DNA of 33,550 bases from an uncultured Eubacteriales bacterium (GTDB lineage Bacteria > Bacillota > Clostridia > Christensenellales > Aristaeellaceae). The notes under the pieces are model-generated. The model was not told the origin of the DNA and searched no databases. It was given only the letters and a program-made list of their open reading frames with translations. Made by a program: the position numbers and the translations under genes. Numbering within the stretch: the stretch's first letter is position 1; each line of letters opens with the position of its first letter. Below are positions 8,981 to 15,767 of the stretch, one piece after another. The stretch covers positions 1 to 33,550 of the forward strand of contig CACYGY010000028.1 in the NCBI GenBank assembly GCA_902774025.1, written 5' to 3'.

Positions 8981-9444
8981 CCCTCTCCCTCCTCCAGGCG
9001 CCTGACGCGCCTTTCCATGCCGGACTGGCGCAGACCCTTCTTCAGTGATGTGTCCAGACAGTGGACGAGATAATGGCCCCTGTTCACCTCCACGGTGATG
9101 GTTCCGGGGGTGAGGGTGATGGAGTTGGCCAGGATCACCTGGCCCGCGGTGGTTTTCAGTTCCGTATCCAGGCCGGTGAGACAGGGCTCAGGATCATAGC
9201 GGGGGGACCAGATGAGCCGGACCGTGGCCATGGCGGAGGAGAAAATCTGGCCCAGCAGATAGACAATGTACAGGATCAGCCCCGGCAGGCGGCGCAGAAG
9301 GCGGAATTCCCGCCTGGGGGAAAAGCCCAGGAAGGCACAGGAGAAGCAGTAGATCAGCAGGGACACCACGGCGCCTGTGAGAAGAACCTCCGCGGTCCAC
9401 TGTCCGCACAGCAGAACCCATAAAAAGAAAAGCAGCACAAGCAT
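8977..9444 (-). CDS. mrpE: Na+/H+ antiporter subunit MrpE (MbhA)
   Basis: First gene of the operon, 155 residues. MrpE/MnhE family: two N-terminal hydrophobic segments, then a basic stretch and a soluble C-terminal domain with TAGQVILANSITLTPGTITV, the family's most conserved motif. The ATG at 9442-9444 is preceded by GGGGGAAAGACTGC. A clear promoter lies about 55-85 bases upstream, and the next gene overlaps its stop codon. In Mrp complexes MrpE is needed for activity and assembly, although it carries no ion path itself. Confidence 0.93.
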   Translation of the reverse strand: MLVLLFFLWVLLCGQWTAEVLLTGAVVSLLIYCFSCAFLGFSPRREFRLLRRLPGLILYIVYLLGQIFSSAMATVRLIWSPRYDPEPCLTGLDTELKTTAGQVILANSITLTPGTITVEVNRGHYLVHCLDTSLKKGLRQSGMERRVRRLEEGEG

Positions 9445-9499
9445 GCAGTCTTTCCCCCTAACCGGTCATAATCGGATGCTCACCGGAAAAGTCAGGGTT

Positions 9500-9528
9500 A
9501 TTGTAAGCCACACACGCATCTTCGTCAA
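9500..9528 (-). promoter_or_regulatory. Promoter of the mrp/mbh operon
   Basis: On the minus strand TTGACG (9528-9523) and TACAAT (9505-9500) are separated by 17 bases. This is a strong sigma-70/SigA-type match pointing at mrpE 55 bases downstream. The T-rich tail of the esterase terminator abuts the -35 box. Confidence 0.75.
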
Positions 9529-9558
9529 TTCAAAAGGCGCGGCGTAGCGTGCCGCGCC
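9529..9558 (-). terminator. Terminator of the esterase gene
   Basis: GGCGCGGC (9536-9543) and GCCGCGCC (9551-9558) form a perfect 8-bp GC stem with a 7-base loop. On the minus strand it is followed by TTTTGAATT. It lies just after the esterase stop codon and just before the mrp operon promoter. Confidence 0.75.
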
Positions 9559-9566
9559 ATGTCTTT

Positions 9567-10373
9567 TCAGTGGGCCAGTGTTTCCGCTTCGGCTTCCCCG
9601 CCCTTTTCCAGGAAATGGTCCAGGGCCCAGCGGATTTCCCTGTCCCAGAAATCCCATTCGTGAGCGCCGGGAGCGGTGCGCCAGGTGAGGTCCGCCCCCA
9701 GCTCTCTGAATTCCTCGCAGGCCTTCTCGTTGGCTTTGAGCAGGAAATCATCCACGCCGACGTCCAGGAGGATCTTCGGCAGGGGTCTGCCCTCTTCCTT
9801 CCGTTTTCTGTAGATCCACACGGGATTCAGATCCGACTCCAGAACCTTCCCGGGATCGCCGAACATGGCCTTCTGGTAGTCACTGCTGGTAAAGCCGCTG
9901 CTTTCCGTGCCGCTGGAGGCGTATTCATACAGAAGGAGTCCGGAGGAGAGGGCCACGATCCGGGAGAAAGTGTCCCCGTACCGCAGACCGTTCACCAGAG
10001 CGCCGTACCCGCCCATGGAGAGTCCGCCGATCCAGGTGTCCTCATAGCGGTGGGACAGAGGGAAGAGGCGGCGGGTCAGGACGGGGAGCTCTTCACCGAT
10101 GTAGCGGGAAAACCGGTTCATGTACTGGGGATGGTCCAGGTAGAAGCCGTTCTCACCATCGGGGATGACCACGGCAATCCGGTTTTTCTCGGCATAGCGG
10201 CGGATATTGGAATTGACCAGCCAGGAGGTGGAATTGCCGAAGATGCCATGGAGCAGGTACAGGGTGGGGTAGGCGCTGAGAGGCGCCTTCTCTTCATCCA
10301 CCGGGAGAATCACGTTAAAGTGGACGATCCGCTGAAGACTCGCGGATTTCATATCGGCCTGGATCAGACCCAT
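9567..10373 (-). CDS. EstD/S-formylglutathione-hydrolase-like alpha/beta-hydrolase esterase
   Basis: A 268-residue cytoplasmic (no signal peptide) serine esterase of the Esterase_D family. The nucleophile elbow is GLSMGGYGAL with Ser119. The likely acid is in DVGVDDFLL (around Asp208) and the base is His238 in GAHEWDFW. The oxyanion region YLLHGIFGNSTSW follows beta-strand 3. Such enzymes remove acyl groups from sugars, xylan-derived acetates or small thioesters; the substrate here cannot be read from the sequence. It is a single-gene unit with its own promoter and terminator, divergent from the rhaM/dnaD group. ATG at 10373 follows AAGGGATCTC. Confidence 0.88.
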   Translation of the reverse strand: MGLIQADMKSASLQRIVHFNVILPVDEEKAPLSAYPTLYLLHGIFGNSTSWLVNSNIRRYAEKNRIAVVIPDGENGFYLDHPQYMNRFSRYIGEELPVLTRRLFPLSHRYEDTWIGGLSMGGYGALVNGLRYGDTFSRIVALSSGLLLYEYASSGTESSGFTSSDYQKAMFGDPGKVLESDLNPVWIYRKRKEEGRPLPKILLDVGVDDFLLKANEKACEEFRELGADLTWRTAPGAHEWDFWDREIRWALDHFLEKGGEAEAETLAH

Positions 10374-10423
10374 GAGATCCCTTCTTTCCTCATATCTGCG
10401 TGGAAGATGTATCCTTCCGTTTC

Positions 10424-10452
10424 ATGGTAGCATAACGGGAGAGGAAAAGCAA
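10424..10452 (-). promoter_or_regulatory. Promoter of the esterase gene
   Basis: On the minus strand TTGCTT (10452-10447) and TACCAT (10429-10424) stand 17 bases apart, upstream of the esterase ATG at 10373. Moderate match to consensus. Confidence 0.5.
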
Positions 10453-10478
10453 TCAGGGAGGAAAGACGCTCATTCAAG

Positions 10479-10508
10479 TTGCGCATCTGTCCTTCCTTGC
10501 GGTACAAT
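10479..10508 (+). promoter_or_regulatory. Promoter upstream of rhaM
   Basis: TTGCGC (10479-10484) and TACAAT (10503-10508) with an 18-base spacer, about 33 bases before the rhaM start. The -10 box is good and the -35 box is partial. Confidence 0.5.
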
Positions 10509-10540
10509 GGCGGGGACACAATGTGACAGGAGGCAGATGT

Positions 10541-10858
10541 ATGGAACGTTTCGCATGGATGGGACGCATCAGACCCGGAAAGACGGAAGAATACAAAAAG
10601 CGCCATGATGAAATCTGGCCTGAGATGAAGGAACTGCTGAAACAGGCGGGAATCCGGAACTATACCATCTGGTCCGACGGCAACGTTCTGTTCGGGTATT
10701 ATGAGTGTGAACAGGGCATTGCCTTTGCGGAAAAGACCCAGGCGGGCAGTTCCGTTGTGGACAGGTGGAACGCCTACATGGAGGATGTGCTGGAACTGGA
10801 AATGGATCCGGAAACCGGAGCCCAGCCCAAGCTGCGGCAGATGTTTCTGATGGAATAA
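10541..10858 (+). CDS. rhaM: L-rhamnose mutarotase
   Basis: A 105-residue cytoplasmic enzyme of the RhaM/YiiL (DUF718) family, which interconverts the alpha and beta anomers of L-rhamnose. The N-terminus MERFAWMGRIRPGKTEEYKKRH matches closely in content and length. His22 and Tyr41, the residues used in the E. coli enzyme, are in place, and a Trp lies in VVDRWNAYM. The ATG at 10541 is chosen because AGGAGG lies seven bases upstream; an upstream in-frame start would include the ribosome site. The gene is far from the rhaB/rhaD pair at the right end of the window and is only 18 bases ahead of a replication gene, so it may be co-transcribed with it. Confidence 0.93.
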   Translation: MERFAWMGRIRPGKTEEYKKRHDEIWPEMKELLKQAGIRNYTIWSDGNVLFGYYECEQGIAFAEKTQAGSSVVDRWNAYMEDVLELEMDPETGAQPKLRQMFLME

Positions 10859-10876
10859 GGAGAGAGCGGAAGGTAC

Positions 10877-12403
10877 ATGTTTAAGTTCAACGGCAAGTTC
10901 ATCATGTTTGGCACAACGCCTGTGGACAATCAGTTCCTTCTGGAATACATGCCCACGGCCACCGGGGAACAGCTCCGGGTCTACCTCTATGGCCTGATGG
11001 CCTGCTATCATCCCCAGGAAGGGATGAGTATCGAGCAGATGAGCCATGATCTGGATCTGAGCCGTGAGGAGATTCTCCGGGCCTACAGGCACTGGGAACG
11101 GATGGGGCTTGTGGAAAGGACGGGGGACAATCCTCTGTCCTTCTGTTACGTGCATGTCAATCAGGCCGTGTTCACGGGAGAAAGCCAGAATAACGACTGG
11201 GCTTATGAACGCTTTACGGATGCGGTTTATGCCGTCTTTGGCAATGACTATCACATTCACGGGCAGACCCTGGTCCGCTACTACGAATGGGTGGAGGAAC
11301 TGGGACTGCCTCAGGAGGTCGTCCTGATGCTCATCCGGCACATGATCAGCATCCGGGGCAAGTCCTTCAGTTTTGCCTCCGCAGAGCGCCTTGCCGTGGA
11401 ACTGAGCGAACAGCATGTGAAGACCATTGAAGACGCGGAAGTCGCCCTGAGCCGCAACCGCAGGAACCTGGAGGGTTCCAGACATGTGATCCGACGTTTC
11501 AATCTTCGCCGGGAACCCACGGAGGAAGAGATAAAACTGTACGGAAAATGGACCGATGAGTGGGGCTTCAGCGATGCGGCAATCCTGGAGGCCTGCAAGG
11601 ACACCACCGCGTCCATGACGCCGTCCTTCAAGTACCTGGACGGGATTCTGCGCAATCAGATCAGGCACGGCAGCGCCAGCGCCGGTGACGCTCAGGCAGT
11701 GGCGCAGGAAAGGGCGGAAAAGGAAAAGAAGGCGGATCTCCTCAAGGAGATCATCCGGACCCTGGGGGGACGCCAGGCGGTGGTGAATGACGGCACCCTG
11801 GCGGTTCTGGACAGCATGCTGGCACTCTATCCTCAGGAGGTGCTCCTGCTGGCGGCACAGGAGTGTTCCGTGCAGCGGGATCCGCATCTGGAGGACGTGA
11901 TGCGAATGCTGGAGTCCTGGAAAAAGAAGGGCATGGAAGGCCCCGATGAGATCCGGCAGTATGTGCAGCAGTTCCATCAGGAGAGGAATGTTCTGGCCAC
12001 GCTCAGGGAAATCCTGGGCAGGGAGATCCGGTACGGGGAGGCTCAGCGCCGTGTGGTGCACAGATGGCAGACGCAGTACGGCATGAGCGAGGAAATGATC
12101 TTTCACTGTGCCGAGTTTGCCCGGGAGGCCGACAAACCGCTGGGGTATCTGGATCAGATTCTGAAGGACTGCTTTGAGAAGGGCATCCGGGACACCGCCT
12201 CCGCGGACATGAACCGGAAGGACTGGCTCGCCAGATTTGGCGGAAAGTCCGGAGGCGGCGGAGAGAAACGCGTGCAGGATCAGAAGTACGAACAGAGGGA
12301 GAACACGGAGCAAACCGGCGAAGATTTCCCGGAATGGCTCCGGAGTCGCCGGGAGGAGATGATGAACGGTGCGCAGGGAGATACTGGAAATCCTTCAGAA
12401 TGA
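10877..12403 (+). CDS. DnaD-domain replication initiation protein (DnaB/DnaD-like)
   Basis: A 508-residue protein with two DnaD-type (DnaB_2) domains. The first is around residues 221-262 (YGKWTDEWGFSDAAILEAC … YLDGILRNQI) and the second around 376-438 (HRWQTQYGMSEEMIFHCAEF … YLDQILKDCF). The N-terminal 110 residues look like a winged-helix region (EQMSHDLDLSREEILRAYRHWERMGLV). In Firmicutes such proteins help open the origin and load the replicative helicase together with DnaI. The next gene encodes a DnaI-like loader and overlaps it by 35 bases, which supports that role. A hydrophilic, Gly/Glu/Gln-rich tail follows residue 445. ATG follows GGAGAGAGCGGAAGGTAC. Confidence 0.88.
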   Translation: MFKFNGKFIMFGTTPVDNQFLLEYMPTATGEQLRVYLYGLMACYHPQEGMSIEQMSHDLDLSREEILRAYRHWERMGLVERTGDNPLSFCYVHVNQAVFTGESQNNDWAYERFTDAVYAVFGNDYHIHGQTLVRYYEWVEELGLPQEVVLMLIRHMISIRGKSFSFASAERLAVELSEQHVKTIEDAEVALSRNRRNLEGSRHVIRRFNLRREPTEEEIKLYGKWTDEWGFSDAAILEACKDTTASMTPSFKYLDGILRNQIRHGSASAGDAQAVAQERAEKEKKADLLKEIIRTLGGRQAVVNDGTLAVLDSMLALYPQEVLLLAAQECSVQRDPHLEDVMRMLESWKKKGMEGPDEIRQYVQQFHQERNVLATLREILGREIRYGEAQRRVVHRWQTQYGMSEEMIFHCAEFAREADKPLGYLDQILKDCFEKGIRDTASADMNRKDWLARFGGKSGGGGEKRVQDQKYEQRENTEQTGEDFPEWLRSRREEMMNGAQGDTGNPSE

Positions 12404-13349
12404 GTATGCGGAGCGGCGGGTGCGGAATGATCAGATCCTCATGGACCGCCAGGCGGAGGTGTCCCGGGTCTGTCCCCGGATCGGGGAACTCATTGCCCAG
12501 CGGCAGGAGCTCATCTATACCTCTCTCCGGCAGGCCATCCGGGGGGATACGAAGACGAATGTGCCTGAAAAAATGAGGGCCATTCAGGCGGAAATTGCGG
12601 AACAGCTCCTGAAAAACGGCTTTGCGGCGGATTATCTGGAGCCTGTGTACCGCTGCCCCATCTGCAAGGACACGGGGTATGTGGGGGATACGGTGCGAGA
12701 AATGTGCCGGTGCATGCAGGCGGAACTGAACAGACGCTTATATGCCGGCATCGGCCTTGACGCCGGGGAGGATCAGTCCTTTGAGCGCTTTGATCTGAAC
12801 CTTTTCCCGGATACCGTCATCCAGAATCTGGGGTGCTCCCAGCGGTGGATGATGAAGGATATCCGGGCGATTGCGGAGGGCTGGAGCCGGCGGTGGCCGG
12901 AGGCAGAGTTCAACGGCGGCATCCTTTTCTCCGGTGCTTCCGGCCTTGGGAAGACCTTCCTCATGCACTGCATGGCCAGGGTCATGGTGGAACGGAACCT
13001 GAACGTGCTGGTGATCAGTGCCTACCAGGCTCAGGAGATCATGCGCAGGGCCTATTTCAGGGGGGAGGACCCGGAGATGGAAGCCCTGATGCATTCGGAT
13101 GTGCTTTTCCTGGATGATCTGGGGAGTGAGCCCCTTATGCAGAATGTGACGATTCCTCAGATGTTCCAGCTCTTCAACGAACGGATGCGCATGAACAGGG
13201 CTGTGGTGGTTTCCACGAATCTCTCCCCCAGTGATCTGCGGGAAAGGTATACGGAGAGAATCACCTCAAGGATTCTGGACAGCAGACGGATGAAAGTGAT
13301 TGAGATGCGGGGACAGGATGTCAGGCGCATGAGGAGCGGAAACGGATGA
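12369..13349 (+). CDS. DnaI/DnaC-like AAA+ helicase loader
   Basis: A 326-residue AAA+ ATPase of the DnaC/DnaI/IstB group. Walker A is GASGLGKT (around residues 188-195) and Walker B is LFLDDLGS (around 246-252). Before the ATPase part is a small zinc-type motif, CPICKDTGYVG … CRC. The N-terminal ~80 residues are helical and charged, as in loaders that bind the hexameric helicase. It starts at a GTG (12369) inside the end of the DnaD-domain gene, with GGGAGGAG ten bases upstream, so the two are translationally coupled. The partner gene and the lack of a neighbouring transposase make a helicase loader more likely than an IstB transposition helper. Confidence 0.88.
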   Translation: MRREILEILQNEYAERRVRNDQILMDRQAEVSRVCPRIGELIAQRQELIYTSLRQAIRGDTKTNVPEKMRAIQAEIAEQLLKNGFAADYLEPVYRCPICKDTGYVGDTVREMCRCMQAELNRRLYAGIGLDAGEDQSFERFDLNLFPDTVIQNLGCSQRWMMKDIRAIAEGWSRRWPEAEFNGGILFSGASGLGKTFLMHCMARVMVERNLNVLVISAYQAQEIMRRAYFRGEDPEMEALMHSDVLFLDDLGSEPLMQNVTIPQMFQLFNERMRMNRAVVVSTNLSPSDLRERYTERITSRILDSRRMKVIEMRGQDVRRMRSGNG

Positions 13350-13696
13350 ACGTACAGATCTACATCAGCAAGAAAAACTTCGACGTCCAGAAAGCGCAGC
13401 GGTTCTTTAAGGAACGCCGGATTCAGGTTCAGGAACTGGACCTGAAGAAACATCGGCTGGGGGAGCGGGAACTGCAGACCCTTTCGGGGAAAATCGGGCT
13501 GCAGGGCCTTCTGGACCTTCAGGACAAAAAGGTTCAGGAGCACAGTGCAGCCCATAATACGGATCCGGAATATCTCCGAGAGGCCATTCTGGAAAATCCG
13601 TGGCTGCTGGTATCCCCCCTTGTCCGGTGCGGGCAGAAGGTGACGGTGGGCTATCAGCCTCAGGTCTGGGAAGAGTGGATCCGGAACAACGGGTAA
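13346..13696 (+). CDS. ArsC/Spx-family thioredoxin-fold protein lacking the catalytic cysteine
   Basis: A 116-residue protein of the ArsC/YffB/Spx family. The start (IYISKKNFDVQKAQRFFKER) aligns with the family pattern IY...KCxxCKKAxxWL, and the end (NPWLLVSPLVRCGQKVTVGY) aligns with the ...NPxLIxRPIVxxGxxxxVG segment. Both cysteines of the active site are missing (KNFDVQKA), and the Arg before Pro is Ser here. It is therefore unlikely to reduce arsenate; a binding or regulatory role as in Spx is possible but not shown. The ATG overlaps the stop codon of the helicase loader (ATGA), placing it in the same operon. Confidence 0.78.
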   Translation: MNVQIYISKKNFDVQKAQRFFKERRIQVQELDLKKHRLGERELQTLSGKIGLQGLLDLQDKKVQEHSAAHNTDPEYLREAILENPWLLVSPLVRCGQKVTVGYQPQVWEEWIRNNG

Positions 13697-13710
13697 GGAG
13701 CAGGCCGATC

Positions 13711-14925
13711 ATGTTCGCATTTTTCCGCAATCTGGAACCGGCGCAGAGACGTCTGATGCTGACCTGCTATTTCTCCTTTTTCGCATCCGGACTTCTGACC
13801 CTGATGGTGGGCTCTGTCATGCCGGACCTGCGCGCCTCTGCCGGCCTTTCGGATACGGCGGGCGGTCTGCTGATTTCCTCCTATTCCCTGGGCAATCTGG
13901 CGGCCGCTTTCGTGGCGGGCATACTGCCCCTGTATCTGGGCAGAAAGCGTTCTCTCCTCCTGACCCTTGCCCTGGGTGTTCTGGGCATCGGGCTTACCGG
14001 AGGCAGCGCAGCCGGATTTCTGTATCTGGCCTTTCCGCTGATGGGGCTGGCCAAGGGGAGCCTTGTGAATTTTGACAACTGGGCGGTGAACCGACTGTCC
14101 CTGGGGGATGCCGGAGCGGCCAATCTGCTCCATGCCTGCTTCGCTGTGGGTGCCATTCTGGCCCCTCTGATCTTTCTCCTTCTGTCCCGCCTGATCTCCT
14201 GGCAGGCAGCCATGCTCTTCGTAGGCGCATGCTTTCTCCTGACGCTTTTCCTTTTCACCCGGGTTCAGGTGCCGGACAACCGGCCGGACAGGCACCAGTC
14301 TCAGGTCCGCACCCTGCGCTTTCTGAGGGACCGCCATTTCCAGGTACTCTGTCTGATGATGTTCTGCTATCTGTGTTCGGAGTATTCCGTCAACGGGTGG
14401 CTGGTCACCTACATCCAGAGCAAGGAAAGCCTCATGGCCGCCTTTCAGGAACCGGGCAGCCTCAGCGCCTTCAGCCAGACCATGGCTGCGCTCCTCTGGT
14501 CCGTCATGCTCCTGGGGCGGCTGATCATGGCGCGGCTTTCCACTCAGTTCAACCAGAAAAAGCTCCTGGCAGCCGGGGCTCTGGGCATGACGCTGGGTTT
14601 TGCGGGCATGCTCTGTGCCTCTTCCGTTCCTTTTGTGATCCTGTTCATCGCCCTGATGGGGCTGAGCATGGCCGGCCTCAGTCCCATGATCACCGCGGAT
14701 GCGGCAGTGTTCACGAATGCCTATCCTCTGGCCATGGGCACGCTTCTGGCGATTGCCTCCCTGGGAGGTGTCCTCATGCCCTCCATGGTGGGCATCCTGG
14801 CGGAACGGGCAGGGTTCCAGGGAGGCATGGCGGTGATTCTGGGCATGATTCTGCTGCTCCTCCTCTCCAGTATCCTGAATCTCCGGATGAGCGGGACGGA
14901 GAGAAAACGCGGCATTTCCGGATGA
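13711..14925 (+). CDS. Major facilitator superfamily transporter
   Basis: A 404-residue membrane protein with about 12 hydrophobic segments. The loop after helix 2 carries LPLYLGRKRSLLL, a form of the MFS G-x-x-x-D/R-x-G-R-R/K motif, and the second half has an MLLGRLIMARLSTQFNQKK loop in the equivalent position. It resembles sugar/fucose-permease-like and YbjJ-type MFS proteins, but the substrate is not recognisable. The ATG at 13711 is chosen because AAGGAG lies ten bases upstream; the frame is open further 5' inside the ArsC-like gene. It is the last gene of the group beginning at rhaM. Confidence 0.85.
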   Translation: MFAFFRNLEPAQRRLMLTCYFSFFASGLLTLMVGSVMPDLRASAGLSDTAGGLLISSYSLGNLAAAFVAGILPLYLGRKRSLLLTLALGVLGIGLTGGSAAGFLYLAFPLMGLAKGSLVNFDNWAVNRLSLGDAGAANLLHACFAVGAILAPLIFLLLSRLISWQAAMLFVGACFLLTLFLFTRVQVPDNRPDRHQSQVRTLRFLRDRHFQVLCLMMFCYLCSEYSVNGWLVTYIQSKESLMAAFQEPGSLSAFSQTMAALLWSVMLLGRLIMARLSTQFNQKKLLAAGALGMTLGFAGMLCASSVPFVILFIALMGLSMAGLSPMITADAAVFTNAYPLAMGTLLAIASLGGVLMPSMVGILAERAGFQGGMAVILGMILLLLLSSILNLRMSGTERKRGISG

Positions 14926-14950
14926 TCCCCTGAAGTGACGGGATCGGAAT

Positions 14951-14992
14951 CAGACAGTTCCCGCAGGGCAGTCACCCTGCGGGAACTGTCTG
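14951..14992 (+). terminator. Perfect 18-bp hairpin after the MFS gene (possible terminator)
   Basis: An exact inverted repeat: left arm 14951-14968, 6-base loop, right arm 14975-14992. It lies 25 bases after the MFS stop codon. No T-run follows on either strand, so intrinsic termination is uncertain, but position and stability suggest a 3'-end structure. Confidence 0.45.
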
Positions 14993-15008
14993 TTGATGGA
15001 CAGGCTTT

Positions 15009-15065
15009 GAAAAAAAACAAAAAGACGAATGCCGCTGGCAGGATCGGAGTGATCCAGCCAGCGGC
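15009..15065 (-). terminator. Terminator-like hairpin downstream of the tnpV remnant
   Basis: GCCGCTGGCAGGATC (15031-15045) pairs with GATCCAGCCAGCGGC (15051-15065) apart from one mismatch, with a 5-base loop. On the minus strand the hairpin is followed by CTTTTTGTTTTTTTT, a strong U-tract. It ends transcription coming from the tnpV remnant. Confidence 0.7.
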
Positions 15066-15073
15066 GGCTTAGT

Positions 15074-15450
15074 TTACAGGGGATTGACGAATTCTGCCGG
15101 GACATTTTCTTCGGCTCAGCTGCAGACACTGTTCATCCTGCCTACCTATGCCATGGGCTGCTCGGCCTTCAGACGTTCCGTGATTTCCTCCCGGTCCTTC
15201 GTCTGCTTCGTCAGCAGTTTCATCATGGCCTCGGCTTTCTCATTCGCATCCGCCAGCTGTCTGTAAAGGCTGCCGTTCAGGATCAGTCTTTCATACAGGC
15301 CGGGATGTACTTCCGCCAGGAATGCCCTGTGCATTCTGCCCATTTCCCGGTGAAGCACCGGTCGCAATCATCAATCGTCAGATTCGGACAATACATGCCG
15401 TCTTTACCCGGGATACAGGTTTTACCAGGTTCTTCAAACAGAGATTTCAT
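15074..15450 (-). pseudogene. tnpV: TnpV-like transposon protein, degraded
   Basis: The minus strand reads MKSLFEEPGK… (start ATG 15450, ribosome site AAGGA) and …DGMYCPNLTI, the N-terminus of the TnpV family found in Tn4451-type and related Clostridia transposons. Near 15366 the frame must change to continue with GLYERLILNGSLYRQLADANEKA, EEITERLKAEQ and then MA. A TAG stands where the family has Trp (MAWVGRMN). The same frame continues VGRMNSV, hits a TGA, and goes on AEENVPAEF before a TAA at 15074. One frameshift and two nonsense codons make this a pseudogene. No tnpX-type recombinase is visible nearby. Confidence 0.75.
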
Positions 15451-15767
15451 AGTATTTCCTTCATCATTCAGTATTGCCAATCCTGCATTGGAGGCCATTT
15501 TCCCGGCTGAAAGATCTGTATGTCCATGGTGCGGCTGACAGACTCCTGAAGTACAGACATCCCGCAGGGCACCCTGTTCATTCCCCGGGTTTGAGGCAGT
15601 GACCCTGATTCCGGGCCTCCCGCATATGCTGCCATGTTCCCGTGTGCTTTTCACGGTGACCCGTTTCGCTTCTTCTGAGAAAGGGATCGCAGAGACGTTA
15701 ATCAGCAGAAGGGGGCGAAGAATCGAAACGGATTTTCATGCCATCCGTCCTCATGATCCACATATCA
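15451..15767. other. Intergenic stretch with no recognised gene
   Basis: 317 bases between the tnpV remnant and the end of the SH3-domain gene. An open frame on the minus strand runs into the tnpV start region but shows no family resemblance. It probably contains the old upstream part of the transposon remnant. No clear terminator for the SH3 gene was found here. Confidence 0.4.

Noticed and set aside
10364..12313. 649-codon minus-strand open frame opposite the DnaD-domain gene
   Set aside because: No family pattern. It overlaps the DnaD-domain gene and rhaM, both with recognisable domains and ribosome sites, so it is a shadow frame.
12369..13349. IstB transposition helper instead of a helicase loader
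   Set aside because: No IstA-like transposase or terminal repeats nearby, while the overlapping upstream gene is a DnaD-domain replication protein and a DnaI-like zinc motif is present.
15283..15654. 123-codon minus-strand frame as an intact gene
   Set aside because: Only its last part resembles TnpV and then leaves the family frame; the upstream part has no ribosome site or similarity. Treated as part of the tnpV pseudogene.
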